A stretch of DNA of 64,000 nucleotides. Source: Corynebacterium pygosceleis (GTDB lineage: Bacteria; Actinomycetota; Actinomycetes; Mycobacteriales; Mycobacteriaceae). The DNA lies in assembly GCF_016595275.2 (NCBI RefSeq), contig NZ_JAENIQ020000004.1, positions 186,001 to 250,000 on the forward strand. Direction: 5' to 3'. Position 1 is the stretch's first letter. Each line of letters opens with the position of its first letter. Of the stretch, positions 8,468 to 19,316 are shown one piece after another. Under the pieces are notes generated by a model. It was given only the letters and a program-made list of their open reading frames with translations. It was not told the DNA's origin and ran no database searches. The translations under genes and the position numbers were made by a program.

Positions 8468-11400
8468 GGTGCACCCCCGACACACACCCCACACAAAGAC
8501 CTGACCCGCCACACCTCCAACTAGAAGGCGGGCGGGCCAGAACCGGAAGAACCCTACCGGCTACTCATCCCTACGGCGTCGGACCGCGAACACCAGACCA
8601 AAACCAGCCAGCGCAAGCACCAGACCAACACCGACAGCAACCAGCACATTGGCACCAGTCACCGGCAACCGCTCAGGAACCCGATCCACAGACGGCACCT
8701 CACCATCAGCGACCGAACCATCCTCGCCACCATGACCCTTCACAGGACCATCCGACGGAACATCCGACCCGGGCTCCGGCACACCGGAAACAACCGGATC
8801 CTGCCCATCACCAACCGGACCACCACCCGGAACCGGAACCGGAATCGGAATGATCGCCCCACCACCGGTCGAACCGGTGACACCGGAATCATCCTTCTCC
8901 ACCGTCACCTCAGCAGAATCAGTCGCAGAAACCGTCCGATCCTCCCGACCGGGATCCATATCATCAGGAATCGTCGCGACAACCGTCACCGGCCCACCGT
9001 AACGACCCGCATCCGCATCCGACCCGGTCACAACATGAGGCTGCGACCTACACGTCATCGACGCACCCGGAGCAAGCCTGACATCAGGACAATCAATCCC
9101 CGAAACGGATTCATCGGTAAGCGTCACACCACTCAACTCAACCCTGCCACCATTGGTCACCGTGTAACCGAAGACGACAGACTCACCAACCCGGTAGACC
9201 CTCTCACCATCAACAACATCCTTGGTCACGGCAATCGCCGCATCCCGCTTGAGCTCAACACTCACGGACGCTTCATTGCCCCGGACAACCCTGCCACCGA
9301 CAACACCCTCCGCCGTCGCGGTGTTCACAAGCACACCACCACCGACGACATCGGAATCATTGACGGTGATCTCCGCCGTACAGACAAGGCTCTCACCGAC
9401 CTGAAGAGACGAACCCTCCCCGGTCACACCACAATCCAGCTCCGTACCACGACCACGAAGCCAAGGATCACTGACCTTCACCCCGTCAACCGCCGTATTG
9501 CCCTCATTCCGAACAGAAACAGTGAAACTCACCGTCTCCCCGGAACCAACAGGACCAACCGGATCAGCAGTTTTAGTGACCACCAGACGCGGATCAGCAG
9601 CCGGAACCGACACCTGATCCTCCTCCGAAGTCACACCCGACCCCCTGGTCAAAGTAACCCCGTTGACTGTCGCGGCATTATCAACAGAACCCGCAGCAGC
9701 CTGATCCTGAGTCACGGTGTAGACACCGGAGGTGCACTCACGGGTAGCACCCGGCTCAAGCGGCGTGGAATTATCACAGACCACCTCAACCCCGGCCTTC
9801 CTGAGCTGCTCATCAACCACCTCGATATCACGCAACGACACCGCACCGGTATTGGTCACCACAAACCTGTAGGTGATCTCATCACCCACCCGGTACACCA
9901 TCCCCGGCTCATATCCGACGACACTCTTGGCCACAGTCAACCCCGACCGGGAACTCACCGGAGCCGTCGCCGTCGCGGTCAACTCACCAATCTTGAAATC
10001 CCCGAACTCACCGGTGACCGTCGCGGTATTGACAACCTCGGTCTCCGCATCAACATCAGCCTGACTCACCACAGTCTCCGCGGTACAGACCACCTGCTCA
10101 CCAACACCCAACGTCGCACCATCCGGCCCGACGACACCATCGACATCACAGCTCAGCTCACCTTCACCGAACATCGGATCACTCAACCGAACCTTCTCAA
10201 CCGGAGTGGTCCCGTTATTGCGCACCCGAATCTCCCAGGTGATCATGTCCCCCGCTTCCACAGGACCCGTCGTCGACGCGCTCTTCGTGATCACCAGACC
10301 CGGCGAACCCGTAGCAACCTCAACACTGTCAGAGGCCTCCACCGACCGACCGTCACGTGTCTGCGCACGCACAGTAGCCGTATTAACCAGCACACCCCTG
10401 TCAGCGATCTCCTCATCGACCATGAAGGGATCCGCGGTGCACTCCAACACCGCACCCGGCGCCACATCAGTCCCGGAACACCGGACATTACGCAGCATCG
10501 GATCACTCACCTCAACATCAGTCAACGTGACCGCCCCGGTGTTACGGACATCAAACGAATACGACACCTCAGACCCCGGAGTGTACCGACGCTCAGGTTC
10601 GGCAACCTTCTTATCCAGAGCAACACCAGCCCGAACATCAAGCGCCGTCGTCACCTCATCCGACGCCTCAACCCGCAGACCGTGAACCTCACCACTGACA
10701 GTGACCTCATTGACCAACTGCCCACCATCAGCCAGATCCAGATCATCCTGACCAACCTGCACCGTGGCCGAACACGAGACAACCTCACCGGCATCAAGGC
10801 GAACACCCTCACCGGTCAACTGCCCACGATCACCACACTCGACACCAACCCCCCTGGCCTCAAGCATCGGATCAGACAACCTCACCCCATCCAGCGGAGC
10901 AGTACCACTGTTGGTGACCGTAAAGCCGTAGGAAACCTCACCATCAACCCCGACAGGCTCCGACGCATCAGCAGTCTTGACAACAGCAATGCCCGCCTTA
11001 CGGACATCCACCGACACCTCACCACGCTTCGGCTCGAAAGCCTCCCCGTTCACGGGAGTCGCATGAGCAGTCGCAACATTCGAAACGACACCGACACCAT
11101 CCTCCCCGACATCACCATCACCAACGGTATACGCCACAGTGCACGTCAGAGAATCACCCGGAGCAACAACACCATCACCGTCATTACACGAAATCTCCCC
11201 ACCGGCATCACTGACCAACGGATCATCAACCCGCACATCCTTCAACGTGACATCACCAGTATTAGAGACCTTCAACTCATACGAAACAACCTCACCGGGA
11301 ACATAGAAATCCTTCCCATCAACAACAGACTTCGTGAAATCAAACCCCGCAGACGTCACCAGCTCAACAACAACCGAATCACTCGGCCCCTGAACAACCT

Positions 11401-11554
11401 CACCGCCATACATCGCCGTAGCAGACGCCGTATTAGTCAACGACGTACCCGCAGCAACATCCGCCTCAGTAACCACATACTCACCGGTACACAGGAACCC
11501 CTGATTCGGCGACAAAACACCACCCTCATCAGAAAGAGGACTACCGTGATCCCC
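8468..11554. repeat. Large direct repeat, copy A (3' half of adhesin 1 and its 3' flank)
   Basis: This 3087-base block has no difference that I could find from 16230-19316, at a constant offset of 7762 bases. It includes 93 bases past the stop codon. It ends inside the codons just after the DFDLSC of the first repeat domain. From there to about 12100 the two copies remain similar with scattered changes, and then diverge strongly. Such sharp edges around a perfectly conserved core point to recent gene conversion or recombination rather than plain duplication. Confidence 0.93.
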
Positions 11555-14500
11555 TTCCACAGGGCCACCATTCCCATCCAGTGCCTTACAGGACAGATCA
11601 AAATCCCCACCGTCCCAGTCATCAACCAGTTTAACGTCCGTCAGATCGGCGGTGCCGTCGTTAACGACAGCGACATAGAAAGAAACGGTCTCCCCCACAC
11701 TGCGTTCGACACTCTTTTCATAATTGTCGGTGGCCTCATTGTGGATGGCCTTGTGAACAATCAGCGAAGGTTGCGGATCAACCAAACCGAAATCGATTTC
11801 ACCGATCGTGATTGGATCCCCCTCCGGAATGACCAAATTCTCGACCGTGTTCTTACCCTGATTCGCGGGATCCGGACCGGACTGCGTCAGGTACATACCG
11901 TCAGGAACGTCGATCTTCACCGTGTAGGTACCCGGGGAAAGCTCACTGAACGCGTAGTTACCTTCAGCATCGGTCTCCTCAGTGAAGATAACGTCACCCG
12001 CACTGTTCACCAACGTCACGGTCGCGTTCCCGTAATCATCTTCATCGTAATCCCGGCGACCGGAAGCGTCTTTATCGAGATAAACATGCCCCTCGATAGT
12101 CGAGGTCTCGATCCTGGTTTGCACCGCGTCCGGAGACGGAACCACATCACGGAGCTGCCCCGTTTCGGTGGCTCGGCCTATGGACAGCCGGTTGACAACG
12201 ACGTCGTCGTGAAGCGCACCCGGAACCGAAGCGGTCATCCTGACGGTGAAAAGATCACCGGGGTCAAAGTCGGCGGTCATCCGTACCGCGGTGACCTCCT
12301 CAAGTGAACTCGGGCAGTTCGGGTCACCGGAGGTGAGATCGGCGCACCACTTCGTCGAACCACCGGGAGCGTTCGTGGAATCGCCGGGGTCCCGATTGAT
12401 CTCTGCGGGAGCGGTCTTTGTGTACTCTATCGCGACCTCGGGAGAATGCTCGACCTGCGACAACGTGACCTTGCCCGCCGTCTTGGTCTTCGGTTGCCCA
12501 TCACCAGAGGGACTATCTCCGTCGTAGGGGAGAACATCGATCCAACGAACACCGGAAACCGGATTGTCCATGCTGTTGTGCAGACCAATCGTCCAGGACA
12601 CTGAGTCGTCAACACCGATGACGGTGTCACTGACCTCCTTGGAGGCCGAGAGATTCTTCGTGTAGTTGATTGCCCGTGCATCAGTTACCACCCGCCTCCC
12701 GGAGCGGGGCTTACCTTCGACGGTTTCGCCCTGAAGATTCTGATACTGCCAGGTCATCTTGGTGACGGTCTTTACCTCATCAGCTTTCACGAGGTTGGAC
12801 ACACGCCCCCAGAGCACCAACCCACTCAATCTGGCATCCGACAACGGAAGAGTCTCGCCTGCGGGCAGGGACCATTCAACGACGGTCGGCTCATCGTCCG
12901 CACATCCTGGTTCACCTGTGTCGGCGCTCCGAATGATGTTGACGTTCCAGCGGGAATCATTCTCGTTGGTGAGACTGTCCGCCCATTTGCTGGTACGCCT
13001 CTTGACGGCGGACCCACGGATATCCAGACAAGCATCCAGCTTTGTGTTCACAATAGGAGAGACAGGGTGATCTTCGGGTAGACCGAACTCCTCCAGCTCA
13101 GGCACCACCTGATAGCGGAACTGCGAACCAGGAATGGAATTGTAGGTCCAGAAAGAAGTATTGTTGATCCCGGCGATAAACGGGTGCAGATACTTGAAAG
13201 AGTCAGAAGACGGTCCCTGGAATTCCTCACCTTCCCCGGGACTCACATATGCGTGATCCTCGAGAGGCGGGGACATGCCTCTGTCGTCGAAGTCGTTTCG
13301 TTTCTCCATCGCAGGCGACGGAGTGAACTGAATGTACGTACGGGCACCTGCCACGAAAGAAAGGGGTCGTTTTGCGACGAGTTTGATGGCGTTGATTGCG
13401 TCACGCCCACCGGGAACCTCGTCGGGATCGGTATACCAGTTGTCAGTAGAACCGGCCACACCACAACCACGATTTTCCGTCTGTTCAGAAGAATAGTAGG
13501 CCGTGAAATTCTCCGTAGAGGGAAGGACATCTTCTTCAATTCCGTCCGAGGGATTCTCGACATCCACTCGGTAATACCATGGGTACCTGTCGAAATCCAG
13601 TTTCTGCTCACTCGGATCCCAGGTGTCACATATCTCTACCTTCCGCTTCACGGGAAGAGAGGTAACCCGAATGACCGCAGGCACCTCTTGACCCAGGGTT
13701 GACACCCCAGCTCCATAGCCAGTCTGATAAAAGTCAAGGGCCGGAAAGACACCCTTAGAGAACAAATTACCGGACTCGAATTGCCTGACCTCCCTCTTCC
13801 CGCAGTTATTGTTCTTGAGGGTACCGTTATACTGACTACCACCGGGTCTCCAACCACCGATCTCAGAGGTGTCGAAGTCACAGGATTCACCACTGCCGAT
13901 CTCGGTCCGCCCCTCGTTCACGAGGGTACCGTCCTCGGTGGTGAAATCAGGCAAATCTTTTTTCACACGATAGACGATAGATTCACCGAGATGATCGGCG
14001 GCCGTATCGGCCGGGTAGAAGACGTAAAAATCCTTATTGAGCGTTTGACTACTTCCGTTAATTCCCAGATTTAGAGGATCGCTATATTCCCTCGTCTCGA
14101 GAATGACATCTTCAATCGACACTCCGGTAGGATCTGTCGTCACGAAGCTTCCCTCGGGAGCCTCTACGATCTCCAGCGGAACCGTTTGAGGATCACGATA
14201 GGGACGAGGTATATGCAGCGAACCCTTCGACGTGTTACTCGAGTTTTCATCCCGGACACGGGCATGGTTAACGAGAGTGACCTTCTGCTTCAGATAATCC
14301 CTCCCCCCGACATGAGCGACACCTACATTCGGAGGATTTCCGGCGTAAGAATCTGTCACCGCCAGGTCGAGATCAGCCACGCCGACAACCTTGTAGCCAT
14401 CCGCTACGGTCGGTACCACACCGGTGATATCCGGCCTACCATACTCCGTGGAATACTGTTCTTCCAGGTCACCCTCGACAATAAACACACGCGCTTCATC

Positions 14501-15397
14501 AAGAACATTTTTCTTATTGTCCGAAAGTACGGAAATATCCTGCTTGTAAATCAAATCAAGACCAGGCAACGGTGTGAAGGTGCAGGCGGGTATGTGTTTT
14601 CCGCCCACCTTGACAAGCTTCCGTTCAGCATTCGTCCACTGCCCCGGGCGCGCCTTACACAACTCGCCGAACCCCTGGGACAGCACACTGTCGGTCTCCC
14701 TGTCCCCCTGGGGTGCCCTAATTTCAGCACCGGGACCACCGTCATTAAACCTTCCGTTAACCCACGGTATTCCGAAGCTCCAGAAATCCAAAGCTACAGT
14801 GAACTTCTCTGGGTTGCTCGGTCTGGTTTTCACAGAAAGCTCGACATTGTACTTGACCCAGTCATTGGTGCAGACGATGTCATCTTCCGGAGTGTCATCT
14901 CCCCCCTCGAAAGGAACCGTCGCCTCCGAATTCAGCGAGCACCTGTCCGTGGTGTCATGGCCGGTACCGGTGGCTTCACGCTGAAGATTAGCCGCCACAC
15001 CGTAATCGTCACCCACCGCACGCAGCGCCCTACCCACCCCGGGCAGCAGTCCGGCGCCCCCGTCATCTACGGAAGGTGCGGCAGCATCAGCACCCTCCCC
15101 GACAGAAGGTGCGGCAGCATCAGACCCCTCATCAACGGAAGGTGCGGGATCATCAGACCCCTCCGCATCATCAGCGACGTCCACGGCCTGATCATCGACA
15201 GGAGACACCTCAACTACCTCAGGCTCCGCCTTCCCGCTAGAGGGGGTATCGGCGATCGCCACACCACTCAGCAACACGGACATCGCGAGAAGAGCGACAC
15301 AGATCACGGCCGTGACACGCATTCCCACCGGTCCAATCCGCCTCAAGAGCGGACCACTCCCCCCCAGTAAACCTGAATCCAAGATCAGATTTTTCAT
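8561..15397 (-). CDS. Giant LPXTG-anchored surface protein 1 (SdrD/DUF11-repeat adhesin)
   Basis: A 2278-aa sortase substrate. N-terminal signal peptide (hydrophobic to about residue 49, cleavage near AIA-D). An acidic linker has three 11-aa repeats (EGSDAAAPSVG type). A unique region covers about 120-900, and a DUF11-like domain about 915-1095. An SdrD_B/Cna-B-like domain (IEGHVYLDKDASG...) covers about 1101-1200. Eight DUF11/DUF7507-like repeats of about 120 aa fill about 1202-2168, each with one conserved cysteine pair. A Pro/Gly wall-spanning stretch leads to LPVTG at 2244-2248, a membrane helix and a RRRRDE tail. A role in adhesion or biofilm is inferred. No sortase gene lies nearby, so a sortase encoded elsewhere must anchor it. 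ATG 15397 has AAGGTAGG upstream. Confidence 0.93.
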   Translation of the reverse strand: MKNLILDSGLLGGSGPLLRRIGPVGMRVTAVICVALLAMSVLLSGVAIADTPSSGKAEPEVVEVSPVDDQAVDVADDAEGSDDPAPSVDEGSDAAAPSVGEGADAAAPSVDDGGAGLLPGVGRALRAVGDDYGVAANLQREATGTGHDTTDRCSLNSEATVPFEGGDDTPEDDIVCTNDWVKYNVELSVKTRPSNPEKFTVALDFWSFGIPWVNGRFNDGGPGAEIRAPQGDRETDSVLSQGFGELCKARPGQWTNAERKLVKVGGKHIPACTFTPLPGLDLIYKQDISVLSDNKKNVLDEARVFIVEGDLEEQYSTEYGRPDITGVVPTVADGYKVVGVADLDLAVTDSYAGNPPNVGVAHVGGRDYLKQKVTLVNHARVRDENSSNTSKGSLHIPRPYRDPQTVPLEIVEAPEGSFVTTDPTGVSIEDVILETREYSDPLNLGINGSSQTLNKDFYVFYPADTAADHLGESIVYRVKKDLPDFTTEDGTLVNEGRTEIGSGESCDFDTSEIGGWRPGGSQYNGTLKNNNCGKREVRQFESGNLFSKGVFPALDFYQTGYGAGVSTLGQEVPAVIRVTSLPVKRKVEICDTWDPSEQKLDFDRYPWYYRVDVENPSDGIEEDVLPSTENFTAYYSSEQTENRGCGVAGSTDNWYTDPDEVPGGRDAINAIKLVAKRPLSFVAGARTYIQFTPSPAMEKRNDFDDRGMSPPLEDHAYVSPGEGEEFQGPSSDSFKYLHPFIAGINNTSFWTYNSIPGSQFRYQVVPELEEFGLPEDHPVSPIVNTKLDACLDIRGSAVKRRTSKWADSLTNENDSRWNVNIIRSADTGEPGCADDEPTVVEWSLPAGETLPLSDARLSGLVLWGRVSNLVKADEVKTVTKMTWQYQNLQGETVEGKPRSGRRVVTDARAINYTKNLSASKEVSDTVIGVDDSVSWTIGLHNSMDNPVSGVRWIDVLPYDGDSPSGDGQPKTKTAGKVTLSQVEHSPEVAIEYTKTAPAEINRDPGDSTNAPGGSTKWCADLTSGDPNCPSSLEEVTAVRMTADFDPGDLFTVRMTASVPGALHDDVVVNRLSIGRATETGQLRDVVPSPDAVQTRIETSTIEGHVYLDKDASGRRDYDEDDYGNATVTLVNSAGDVIFTEETDAEGNYAFSELSPGTYTVKIDVPDGMYLTQSGPDPANQGKNTVENLVIPEGDPITIGEIDFGLVDPQPSLIVHKAIHNEATDNYEKSVERSVGETVSFYVAVVNDGTADLTDVKLVDDWDGGDFDLSCKALDGNGGPVEGDHGSPLSDEGGVLSPNQGFLCTGEYVVTEADVAAGTSLTNTASATAMYGGEVVQGPSDSVVVELVTSAGFDFTKSVVDGKDFYVPGEVVSYELKVSNTGDVTLKDVRVDDPLVSDAGGEISCNDGDGVVAPGDSLTCTVAYTVGDGDVGEDGVGVVSNVATAHATPVNGEAFEPKRGEVSVDVRKAGIAVVKTADASEPVGVDGEVSYGFTVTNSGTAPLDGVRLSDPMLEARGVGVECGDRGQLTGEGVRLDAGEVVSCSATVQVGQDDLDLADGGQLVNEVTVSGEVHGLRVEASDEVTTALDVRAGVALDKKVAEPERRYTPGSEVSYSFDVRNTGAVTLTDVEVSDPMLRNVRCSGTDVAPGAVLECTADPFMVDEEIADRGVLVNTATVRAQTRDGRSVEASDSVEVATGSPGLVITKSASTTGPVEAGDMITWEIRVRNNGTTPVEKVRLSDPMFGEGELSCDVDGVVGPDGATLGVGEQVVCTAETVVSQADVDAETEVVNTATVTGEFGDFKIGELTATATAPVSSRSGLTVAKSVVGYEPGMVYRVGDEITYRFVVTNTGAVSLRDIEVVDEQLRKAGVEVVCDNSTPLEPGATRECTSGVYTVTQDQAAAGSVDNAATVNGVTLTRGSGVTSEEDQVSVPAADPRLVVTKTADPVGPVGSGETVSFTVSVRNEGNTAVDGVKVSDPWLRGRGTELDCGVTGEGSSLQVGESLVCTAEITVNDSDVVGGGVLVNTATAEGVVGGRVVRGNEASVSVELKRDAAIAVTKDVVDGERVYRVGESVVFGYTVTNGGRVELSGVTLTDESVSGIDCPDVRLAPGASMTCRSQPHVVTGSDADAGRYGGPVTVVATIPDDMDPGREDRTVSATDSAEVTVEKDDSGVTGSTGGGAIIPIPVPVPGGGPVGDGQDPVVSGVPEPGSDVPSDGPVKGHGGEDGSVADGEVPSVDRVPERLPVTGANVLVAVGVGLVLALAGFGLVFAVRRRRDE
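15065..15163 (-). repeat. Three 33-bp tandem repeats in adhesin 1
   Basis: Three imperfect 33-base units (15065-15097, 15098-15130, 15131-15163) encode the 11-aa acidic Ser/Ala/Pro repeats just after the signal peptide. In-frame copy-number change is possible. Adhesin 2 has a different repeat at the equivalent place. Confidence 0.85.
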
Positions 15398-16229
15398 ACT
15401 TTACCTACCTTATTCACACCTGTTAGAAGCCGGACGGTGCTGGATTTTACCAGTTCAGCTATTAGCGTTAGCTCAGCTTACCAGATGTGCCCCCAGCAAC
15501 ACTCCCGAGCGCTACCACGCGACGCCGAAGGTCCTCGACAACACCCCGCACCACGCGTCATGCAGACACATCGACGATGAGTGAAGGCCAGGTGAACAAG
15601 ATGGCCCCAACCATACTCAAACACGGCCGACAAAGTGGCACCGGACAAGAAGCCCCAAAACACGCACGCCACCGTATTTACAACCCTGCCAAAACTATCA
15701 CTTCTGCTACATAATGGCTGAAGGTTATTTAAGTGCGTGTAAGTTTATTTCCTGCGCAGACCAAGTACCTCGCACCTATCCCCATGAGTCACACGCGGTC
15801 ATTACGCCCCGGGGCGGAGAAGCGCTTAAAAGACTTTTCTCCGGAAACGCCCCGCACCACCGGAACAACCTGACGACGAGATCACAAAGCATCCGCAGAT
15901 ACCTATCTCACGGACTTTCTGTTCCAGAAAAATACCGCCCAAAGACGCTTGAACACGGAACTGAGACATCCCCGCCCCGACATCATTCCCCATCGGTAGA
16001 GATGAGTCATCCTGGTGAGCTCCCCCCGCACAGAGGTTCAACGAACGTAACCGGATGAGCCGCCTCAGAGCTTCCATCCGCAACAACCCGAAAGTCCGGA
16101 AGCCTAGCCTGTCCCACCAACAGTTGCCCGGAACTGTCCCTCCCCATCCGAGGAAAGCATCAGCAAGTCCAAGGGGTATTACGGGTATAAGACACAGGCC
16201 ACCACAATTCGATCCCACGTTTGTGGTTC
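15398..16229. other. Intergenic region between the adhesin genes
   Basis: About 830 AT-richer bases upstream of adhesin 1. TAAAAT (complement of 15445-15450) is a possible -10. An imperfect palindrome with arms AGCTA/TAGCT spans 15457-15473 and could be an operator. ORFs here on either strand have no homology I recognise and poor codon pattern. The right edge coincides with the start of repeat copy B. It shows no clear similarity to the region upstream of adhesin 2, so the two genes may be regulated separately. Confidence 0.5.
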
Positions 16230-19200
16230 GGTGCACCCCCGACACACACCCCACACAAAGACCTGACCCGCCACACCTCCAACTAGAAGGCGGGCGGGCC
16301 AGAACCGGAAGAACCCTACCGGCTACTCATCCCTACGGCGTCGGACCGCGAACACCAGACCAAAACCAGCCAGCGCAAGCACCAGACCAACACCGACAGC
16401 AACCAGCACATTGGCACCAGTCACCGGCAACCGCTCAGGAACCCGATCCACAGACGGCACCTCACCATCAGCGACCGAACCATCCTCGCCACCATGACCC
16501 TTCACAGGACCATCCGACGGAACATCCGACCCGGGCTCCGGCACACCGGAAACAACCGGATCCTGCCCATCACCAACCGGACCACCACCCGGAACCGGAA
16601 CCGGAATCGGAATGATCGCCCCACCACCGGTCGAACCGGTGACACCGGAATCATCCTTCTCCACCGTCACCTCAGCAGAATCAGTCGCAGAAACCGTCCG
16701 ATCCTCCCGACCGGGATCCATATCATCAGGAATCGTCGCGACAACCGTCACCGGCCCACCGTAACGACCCGCATCCGCATCCGACCCGGTCACAACATGA
16801 GGCTGCGACCTACACGTCATCGACGCACCCGGAGCAAGCCTGACATCAGGACAATCAATCCCCGAAACGGATTCATCGGTAAGCGTCACACCACTCAACT
16901 CAACCCTGCCACCATTGGTCACCGTGTAACCGAAGACGACAGACTCACCAACCCGGTAGACCCTCTCACCATCAACAACATCCTTGGTCACGGCAATCGC
17001 CGCATCCCGCTTGAGCTCAACACTCACGGACGCTTCATTGCCCCGGACAACCCTGCCACCGACAACACCCTCCGCCGTCGCGGTGTTCACAAGCACACCA
17101 CCACCGACGACATCGGAATCATTGACGGTGATCTCCGCCGTACAGACAAGGCTCTCACCGACCTGAAGAGACGAACCCTCCCCGGTCACACCACAATCCA
17201 GCTCCGTACCACGACCACGAAGCCAAGGATCACTGACCTTCACCCCGTCAACCGCCGTATTGCCCTCATTCCGAACAGAAACAGTGAAACTCACCGTCTC
17301 CCCGGAACCAACAGGACCAACCGGATCAGCAGTTTTAGTGACCACCAGACGCGGATCAGCAGCCGGAACCGACACCTGATCCTCCTCCGAAGTCACACCC
17401 GACCCCCTGGTCAAAGTAACCCCGTTGACTGTCGCGGCATTATCAACAGAACCCGCAGCAGCCTGATCCTGAGTCACGGTGTAGACACCGGAGGTGCACT
17501 CACGGGTAGCACCCGGCTCAAGCGGCGTGGAATTATCACAGACCACCTCAACCCCGGCCTTCCTGAGCTGCTCATCAACCACCTCGATATCACGCAACGA
17601 CACCGCACCGGTATTGGTCACCACAAACCTGTAGGTGATCTCATCACCCACCCGGTACACCATCCCCGGCTCATATCCGACGACACTCTTGGCCACAGTC
17701 AACCCCGACCGGGAACTCACCGGAGCCGTCGCCGTCGCGGTCAACTCACCAATCTTGAAATCCCCGAACTCACCGGTGACCGTCGCGGTATTGACAACCT
17801 CGGTCTCCGCATCAACATCAGCCTGACTCACCACAGTCTCCGCGGTACAGACCACCTGCTCACCAACACCCAACGTCGCACCATCCGGCCCGACGACACC
17901 ATCGACATCACAGCTCAGCTCACCTTCACCGAACATCGGATCACTCAACCGAACCTTCTCAACCGGAGTGGTCCCGTTATTGCGCACCCGAATCTCCCAG
18001 GTGATCATGTCCCCCGCTTCCACAGGACCCGTCGTCGACGCGCTCTTCGTGATCACCAGACCCGGCGAACCCGTAGCAACCTCAACACTGTCAGAGGCCT
18101 CCACCGACCGACCGTCACGTGTCTGCGCACGCACAGTAGCCGTATTAACCAGCACACCCCTGTCAGCGATCTCCTCATCGACCATGAAGGGATCCGCGGT
18201 GCACTCCAACACCGCACCCGGCGCCACATCAGTCCCGGAACACCGGACATTACGCAGCATCGGATCACTCACCTCAACATCAGTCAACGTGACCGCCCCG
18301 GTGTTACGGACATCAAACGAATACGACACCTCAGACCCCGGAGTGTACCGACGCTCAGGTTCGGCAACCTTCTTATCCAGAGCAACACCAGCCCGAACAT
18401 CAAGCGCCGTCGTCACCTCATCCGACGCCTCAACCCGCAGACCGTGAACCTCACCACTGACAGTGACCTCATTGACCAACTGCCCACCATCAGCCAGATC
18501 CAGATCATCCTGACCAACCTGCACCGTGGCCGAACACGAGACAACCTCACCGGCATCAAGGCGAACACCCTCACCGGTCAACTGCCCACGATCACCACAC
18601 TCGACACCAACCCCCCTGGCCTCAAGCATCGGATCAGACAACCTCACCCCATCCAGCGGAGCAGTACCACTGTTGGTGACCGTAAAGCCGTAGGAAACCT
18701 CACCATCAACCCCGACAGGCTCCGACGCATCAGCAGTCTTGACAACAGCAATGCCCGCCTTACGGACATCCACCGACACCTCACCACGCTTCGGCTCGAA
18801 AGCCTCCCCGTTCACGGGAGTCGCATGAGCAGTCGCAACATTCGAAACGACACCGACACCATCCTCCCCGACATCACCATCACCAACGGTATACGCCACA
18901 GTGCACGTCAGAGAATCACCCGGAGCAACAACACCATCACCGTCATTACACGAAATCTCCCCACCGGCATCACTGACCAACGGATCATCAACCCGCACAT
19001 CCTTCAACGTGACATCACCAGTATTAGAGACCTTCAACTCATACGAAACAACCTCACCGGGAACATAGAAATCCTTCCCATCAACAACAGACTTCGTGAA
19101 ATCAAACCCCGCAGACGTCACCAGCTCAACAACAACCGAATCACTCGGCCCCTGAACAACCTCACCGCCATACATCGCCGTAGCAGACGCCGTATTAGTC

Positions 19201-19316
19201 AACGACGTACCCGCAGCAACATCCGCCTCAGTAACCACATACTCACCGGTACACAGGAACCCCTGATTCGGCGACAAAACACCACCCTCATCAGAAAGAG
19301 GACTACCGTGATCCCC
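16230..19316. repeat. Large direct repeat, copy B (3' half of adhesin 2 and its 3' flank)
   Basis: Partner of 8468-11554, base for base as far as I can compare, and in the same orientation. Recombination between the two would delete 7762 bases and leave one intact gene, with the N-terminus of adhesin 2 joined in frame to the shared C-terminus. Confidence 0.93.

Noticed and set aside
8732..12307. 1191-aa plus-strand ORF opposite adhesin 1 (and its twin at 16494-19748)
   Set aside because: It is the antisense of the repeat domains. Its Arg/Thr/His-rich sequence has no family signature and duplicates exactly because the adhesin 3' halves are identical.
15065..15163. CRISPR-like array
   Set aside because: The 33-bp units are contiguous without spacers and encode an in-frame peptide repeat.
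15457..15475. Possible DtxR box upstream of adhesin 1
   Set aside because: Only 11 of 19 positions match the DtxR consensus when aligned, too few to claim.
15826..16254. 142-aa minus-strand ORF between the adhesin genes
   Set aside because: Irregular codon use, no homology recognised, Cys/Gly-rich random-looking sequence and no good ribosome-binding site.
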